The translations under genes and the position numbers were made by a program. Shown here piece by piece: positions 54,457 through 58,306 of a DNA stretch of 58,306 bases; position 1 is the stretch's first letter; every line of letters begins with the position of its first letter. Below the pieces are notes generated by a model. The model was not told the origin of the DNA. It saw only the letters and a list, made by a program, of their open reading frames with translations, and did not search any database. Source of the stretch: Flavobacteriaceae bacterium (lineage in GTDB: Bacteria; Bacteroidota; Bacteroidia; Flavobacteriales; Flavobacteriaceae); NCBI GenBank assembly GCA_029252265.1, contig JAQXBT010000029.1, forward strand, positions 1 to 58,306. The letters run 5' to 3'.

Positions 54457-54670
54457 CAGTCGTGGGTTTTTTGTATAAATGCCAGGTTTTTGACTGTCTG
54501 TGTCAAATAAATAAGACTGTCTTAAAACAAATACAACTGTCATTTTGAATTTAATTAAGAATCTCGAATGATTGAAAATCAATTGTTATGAGAAGCTGAA
54601 ACGTACTTGTCTACCGATAGGCTGGTTCTGCTTGACAAGGAAAAGATCCTTATGTTGTAGCTAGCAGTTG
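54457..54670. repeat. intergenic region with repeat-like elements
   Basis: Three ACTGTC copies occur at 54493, 54516 and 54536. From about 54540 the text (TGTCATTTTGAATTTAATTAA, then GAATCTCGAATG) resembles the interspersed intergenic repeats common in flavobacteria, and CTTGTC/GACAAG (54606-54611 with 54634-54639) bracket a CTACCGATAG core. It may be a degraded copy of such a repeat. No gene is seen. Confidence 0.4.
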
Positions 54671-54985
54671 CTAATTCCTTTTTAATTTTATTGGATTCTG
54701 TCGAGTGTCAAAAATGTCAACTATTTTTATAGTCTCAATCTCCTCATTTAAAGCGTAAATTATTTTGTAATTAGTAACTATTAGACGTCTATAATTTTGT
54801 TTTCTACCTTCTAAAAGTTCCTCTTTATCTCCAATTAAAGGGTTTTTAACAAGCACTTCGACATTATCTCGGATTTTAAACATTATACTATGAGCAACTT
54901 TTTTATTAACTTTTTTTGCATAGTAGTTAAATATCTCATCAAGTTGGTATTCTGCAAAATTTGACCAAATTATTGTGTAATTCAT
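54671..54985 (-). CDS. RelE/ParE family toxin
   Basis: 104 residues. The RelE/ParE fold is recognisable: YTIIWSNFAEYQLDEIFNYYAKK, PLIGDKEELLEGRKQNYRRLIV and IVDIFDTRQNPIK. Such toxins either cleave mRNA on the ribosome or poison gyrase; conserved catalytic residues are not decisive here, and the YRRLIV and DTRQ features fit ParE-like members somewhat better. Its ATG overlaps the antitoxin stop by one base (TAATG), the usual coupling. Confidence 0.88.
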   Translation of the reverse strand: MNYTIIWSNFAEYQLDEIFNYYAKKVNKKVAHSIMFKIRDNVEVLVKNPLIGDKEELLEGRKQNYRRLIVTNYKIIYALNEEIETIKIVDIFDTRQNPIKLKRN

Positions 54986-55206
54986 TAGCTGTATTTTGCA
55001 AAAACTTCATCGTGGATTTTAACTTTCCCAGTTTCAAAATCTTTTTCTGATTTGTCAATACGGTTATTCAATTCATCTATATTCATCGGATGAAAATCAT
55101 CTTTATTTCCGGATTTCAGAATGCTTTCAAAAAGAGAAATCATTTCCTCACTTTGCAGTTTTAAAAATGCTTGTACAAATTCTATTTTTCGTGTTTGTAT
55201 GTCCAT
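54985..55206 (-). CDS. antitoxin of the RelE/ParE pair
   Basis: 73 residues, first gene of the pair. It is helical and charged (TRKIEFVQAFLKLQSEEMIS, IDELNNRIDKSEKDFETGKV) and resembles small Bacteroidota antitoxins that accompany ParE-like toxins; the C-terminal half would neutralise the toxin. No DNA-binding motif is obvious, so autorepression is unproven. Confidence 0.83.
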   Translation of the reverse strand: MDIQTRKIEFVQAFLKLQSEEMISLFESILKSGNKDDFHPMNIDELNNRIDKSEKDFETGKVKIHDEVFAKYS

Positions 55207-55255
55207 AATTACAAATTTACAAAATTAATTTTTTATAACATTTTAATTACCCAAA

Positions 55256-56338
55256 TCACAACTCCTTCGTGAGTGACTTGACAATCTTATTATCCGCTAA
55301 AAACGCTTTTAAAATTACTTTTAGGGCAGTGTAGGTTGGCACGGCCAAAATCATTCCGGTAACGCCAAAAAGAATCCCGCCGATGATGATGGTTAGGAAT
55401 ATTTCGAGGGGGTGCGACTTCACACTTTTCGAAAAAATAATGGGCTGACTTACAAAATTATCGATGAGTTGTGCAAAAATATATCCGATTAACACATAGG
55501 TGGCCTTCGGCAGAATTTCAGTTTGAAAATCCAATCCGAGATTGCTGCTCATTGTTAAAAATAGCAGTAAAAAACAACCAATGATGGGCCCCACGTAAGG
55601 GATGAGATTTAAGAGGGCGCATAAAAAAGCAATGACGACGCTGTTTTCGATTCCAAAAATCATTAAAATAACTGAGTAGATAATAAACAAGATGGTAATT
55701 TGAAACACCAGTCCAATAAAGTAGCGCGATAACAAATGCTTGATGGTTCCTAAGGATTTTCTCAACTTGGTCTCATTCTTTTTATCAGTTAATACATAGA
55801 TTGAGTTTTCCATGATTTGAGTGTCTTTCATCAAGAAAAAGGTGATGAATGCCACAGAAAACAATCCGATGCTAAATGTTCCAATCGTTCCAACGATTTC
55901 ATTTAAAAAGTTAGGGATGACGTCGATTCTATCAAACAAATCGGACTGTTTAATCTCGTCTAGGACATCAATGCCATGCGATAAAAAAAATGCATTACTC
56001 TGGTTCATTAAATCCTGTACCGTTTGTTGAAGTTTTTCCATATTTAATAGGGAAAGATTTTCGCCTTGTTTCACAACCAATGGAATGAAAAGACTGATGA
56101 GTCCCATGAATATTAAAAAGAATACTGCCATGGTAGCGACGACTGCCAATGCATTTGGAAATTTTAATTTCTGTTTTAAAAATAGGTTAATCGGTCTGCC
56201 TACAAGGGCAATCACAGAGGCGATGGCAATATAAACCAGCACCGACTGAATTTTATATAAAAACAACAGGAGTAAAAGAATACCGACTACGATCGCAATG
56301 GTTTTTAAAACGCCTTTAGTAATGGAACTTGAAGTCAT
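55256..56338 (-). CDS. AI-2E family transporter
   Basis: 360 residues with about eight membrane segments; the family pattern appears in VLVYIAIASVIALVGRPIN near 31 and the later LIPYVGPIIGCFLLLFL and FVSQPIIFSKSVKSHPLEIF. Members include TqsA-like proteins, often called autoinducer-2 exporters, and Na+/H+ antiporters, so the name does not prove quorum signalling. A large periplasmic-type stretch (about 85-150) separates the early helices. Confidence 0.93.
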   Translation of the reverse strand: MTSSSITKGVLKTIAIVVGILLLLLFLYKIQSVLVYIAIASVIALVGRPINLFLKQKLKFPNALAVVATMAVFFLIFMGLISLFIPLVVKQGENLSLLNMEKLQQTVQDLMNQSNAFFLSHGIDVLDEIKQSDLFDRIDVIPNFLNEIVGTIGTFSIGLFSVAFITFFLMKDTQIMENSIYVLTDKKNETKLRKSLGTIKHLLSRYFIGLVFQITILFIIYSVILMIFGIENSVVIAFLCALLNLIPYVGPIIGCFLLLFLTMSSNLGLDFQTEILPKATYVLIGYIFAQLIDNFVSQPIIFSKSVKSHPLEIFLTIIIGGILFGVTGMILAVPTYTALKVILKAFLADNKIVKSLTKEL

Positions 56339-56479
56339 TAATTTTAAAATTTTGTATAAATGTAGCGAAAATTTAAAAACTAATCACTAATTCCTGCTTC
56401 ACTTTGTGAGTCACTTTTAGAAAGTCATTATACGCGATTCAGTGTGGTGTTAATGAGTATGAACCTTAATTTGCCATGA

Positions 56480-57562
56480 TTATTTTATTTTAAGACTATA
56501 CGCTAGTGGGGTTACGCCTATTAGTTTTTTAAAGACTCTAAAAAATGTTTGATGGGAATTATAGCCACACTCTTTGGATAGCGAATTGATCGTATGCTTC
56601 TCCAGATAACCATTATCAATTCGTGTCGTAGCGTATTTAATTCTATAAAAATTTACAAACGAATTAAAGTTTCCGAACTCCGAATGGTTTAAAATTTCTC
56701 TAATTTGTGGTTCATTTAAGTTAGTATGAAAGACCATTTTACTTAAAGAAAAATTAGGATCCAAAAACAATAGTTTTGAGACTAAAATCGTTTTTAAATA
56801 CCCGTAATTTTCATGTTCTTGTTTATTTAACTTGAGTTCTTGTTTTGAGTGTGAAAGCTTGGGTAAATAGCTTAAAGTTTTTGGGCTTAAGGTTAAAAAC
56901 AAAAATTCAGATAAATATAATACTTGAATGATGTTACTAAAGAATTCGTTCATAACACTGCCTTTGAGTAGCACGGCAATAATGATACTAAGTGATAAAT
57001 TTAGGGTAATAACGCTCCAATACATTATAAACCAGTTCCTAAAAAGTATGATTTTTGTAGTCTTAATTTCTAGTTTTTTATATCCATCTAAAAATCTTTT
57101 TAAAATAATCAACATTGTAATGAGACTAAAGATCACAAATGAAATGGCATAGTCTCTATAGTATAAGGTTAAAGTCCCATTTTCTATATAGCTGAAATTT
57201 CGATCATAAAATTTTGGTTCTAAAAATCGAAACCCAAAGTGATTCAAAACGAAAAGCACCAATATGATTAAACAAAAAGTGGCAAGGATTTTAGGAAACC
57301 TAGATTTATTTCTAAATATGGTTTCAGCAAAAAGATATAGATATAACAGACCTAGGTATTTAATTAGAAGTGTTGTTTCTATGGGGAATGGCAAGAAATT
57401 TCCAAGTGATAACAATCCTAAAAAATTTATAACAAGGTTAAATATGATGTGTGCCACAAAATAGGAGAGGTAGCCCTTATTCTGTTTCGTCTTTGAATTT
57501 CTTAGGTGTATAACTAAAACAATCAAAAAAACCATTAGTAACAATGAAATTGTAACTTTCAT
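56480..57562 (-). CDS. membrane-bound AraC-type transcriptional regulator
   Basis: 360 residues. Six to seven hydrophobic helices fill residues 1-235, then a cytoplasmic AraC-type DNA-binding domain runs from about 258 to 360: NYGYLKTILVSKLLFLDPNFSL, the first helix-turn-helix region SLSKMVFHTNLNEPQIREIL and the second SLSKECGYNSHQTFFRVFK followed by GVTPLAYSLK. This is a one-component sensor layout frequent in flavobacteria; the ligand is unknown. It is divergent from the secreted-protein gene at 57726 and may regulate it. Confidence 0.9.
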   Translation of the reverse strand: MKVTISLLLMVFLIVLVIHLRNSKTKQNKGYLSYFVAHIIFNLVINFLGLLSLGNFLPFPIETTLLIKYLGLLYLYLFAETIFRNKSRFPKILATFCLIILVLFVLNHFGFRFLEPKFYDRNFSYIENGTLTLYYRDYAISFVIFSLITMLIILKRFLDGYKKLEIKTTKIILFRNWFIMYWSVITLNLSLSIIIAVLLKGSVMNEFFSNIIQVLYLSEFLFLTLSPKTLSYLPKLSHSKQELKLNKQEHENYGYLKTILVSKLLFLDPNFSLSKMVFHTNLNEPQIREILNHSEFGNFNSFVNFYRIKYATTRIDNGYLEKHTINSLSKECGYNSHQTFFRVFKKLIGVTPLAYSLKIK

Positions 57563-57725
57563 TTATTGTTTAATATTTTTACTGTAAAGATAAACAAATC
57601 TATCTCAATATTTTTTTTTATGCGCACATATTCTATTTTTTGAGACTATTTGATTGGGAGTATTGGAAAATCAACTCGGAAAAAATTTAATTTTACATAC
57701 TAATATTTAACCAATTTAACTTAAG

Positions 57726-58306
57726 ATGAAAAAACTACTACTATTGTTATTGCTTCCTTTGTTGTCATTTTCACAACAGAAAATTACCAAGGTTACTTTT
57801 AATCAAGGCGATGAACTGAGATTGGGTGCTGAGCCTGAAGAATTGATTCGAATATCCGTTCACACGACTGAAGCGATTGCGAATGCAAACATCCTTATAT
57901 CGAATGCTGGTTGGGGTTACGGACTGGAATCTGAACCAATGAGTTCAGAATCAACGACGGAATTTTATTATGATTACGTTATTCCTGCCGACAGTTCGCT
58001 TACCAATGGGGCACTGAATATTTCGTTTATAGTGGACGAATTAGAGGTTTACAACGTAAAATTTGCGGTTGCTGATGATCGTCAACCGGAAGGTCAGGGA
58101 AATTCATTCAGACCCTATGAAATTACTTCAGTCGCTAATTTGAGTTGGGTTTTTGACAGCCATCCTAGCAACACAGGCGCTAATTTCGAACAGACACAGG
58201 ATTTGGATTTACAGGGCTATAATTGGATGAGTAAAACAGACTTTAATTACCCAAATTTTGGTCAAAGTAGTACAACTCTAAACTACTTTAATTATAATGG
58301 TGGTGG
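57726..58306 (+). CDS. secreted protein, beginning only (runs off the window)
   Basis: The frame is open from the ATG at 57726 to the window edge (193 codons). A signal peptide (KKLLLLLLLPLLSFSQ) is followed by an Ig-like beta domain (KVTFNQGDELRLGAEPEELI to about 130) and then, from about 137, the segment TSVANLSWVFDS with FEQTQDLDLQGYNW, which matches the opening of GLUG-type beta-helix repeats in Bacteroidota surface adhesins. I therefore expect a long repeat protein, likely exported by the type IX system, but its C terminus is not visible. Confidence 0.8.
   Translation, partial: MKKLLLLLLLPLLSFSQQKITKVTFNQGDELRLGAEPEELIRISVHTTEAIANANILISNAGWGYGLESEPMSSESTTEFYYDYVIPADSSLTNGALNISFIVDELEVYNVKFAVADDRQPEGQGNSFRPYEITSVANLSWVFDSHPSNTGANFEQTQDLDLQGYNWMSKTDFNYPNFGQSSTTLNYFNYNGG

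Noticed and set aside
1-58306. CRISPR array, tRNA or rRNA genes, insertion sequence, phage genes
   Set aside because: I looked for regular spaced repeats, cloverleaf-like segments, transposase or integrase motifs and phage structural proteins and found none.

Overview
The window is a gene-dense, A+T-rich chromosomal segment of a bacterium of the phylum Bacteroidota, almost certainly a Flavobacteriaceae member. Supporting markers are rpoC followed by a DUF3467 gene, GLPGLI, DUF1573, DUF3276 and DUF4295 proteins, a long NusB, a BshC bacillithiol enzyme, a carboxypeptidase-regulatory-domain TonB receptor, and -7 promoter elements of the TAnnTTTG type in place of -10 TATAAT. Genus cannot be told from what I see. 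No rRNA, tRNA, insertion sequence, prophage or CRISPR array was recognised.

Layout. 1-4.7 kb: rpoC and its small partner, closed by a strong two-way terminator facing prfC. 4.7-12.4 kb: prfC, an unassigned methyltransferase, a plus-strand idi / pterin synthase / manA cluster, a small helical protein, a DUF4369 lipoprotein, a DUF819 membrane protein and an AlkB-like dioxygenase. 12.4-20.5 kb: htpG, divergent fabH, a large outer-membrane receptor, a CoA-binding protein, a sodium:solute symporter, and the dead 5' stump of a large secreted beta-propeller protein. 20.5-26.3 kb: recR, a glycosyltransferase, and a tight operon of an E2 acyltransferase, an exonuclease, an FAH-family hydrolase and cinA. 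26.3-31.1 kb: rpmB, rpmG, DUF4295, ftsY and rimO (translation and membrane targeting), then bshC. 31.1-39 kb: guaA, a LysM/periplasmic-binding-fold protein, two thioredoxin-fold proteins, csaA, a PUR-domain protein and an ABC exporter. 39-45.2 kb: nusB, DUF1573, yajC, pepT, pyrD, a LysE exporter, a small unknown and a GLPGLI protein.

45.2-54.5 kb is the most interesting part: a complete arginine operon in the order argA-like GNAT, argG, argC, proC, argD, argF', argB, argE, argH, with start and stop codons touching or overlapping at most junctions. It is preceded by about 500 bases without a large gene, which hold a previously unlisted 31-codon reading frame ending in the residues ARPRITRRRP (five Arg codons among the last nine). 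Around it lie an 8+8 bp inverted repeat and a weak terminator-like hairpin before a T-rich tract. This looks like an arginine leader peptide controlling the operon by attenuation. The transcarbamylase carries Ser at the position known to separate N-acetylornithine from N-succinylornithine enzymes, which predicts the succinylated pathway. The acetylglutamate kinase starts directly at its first strand, without the N-terminal helix of arginine-inhibited kinases, so arginine control would have to act at the leader or at the first enzyme.

54.5-58.3 kb is more accessory: a repeat-like intergenic stretch, a RelE/ParE toxin-antitoxin pair, an AI-2E family transporter, a membrane-bound AraC-type regulator, and the divergent start of a secreted protein that runs off the window edge.
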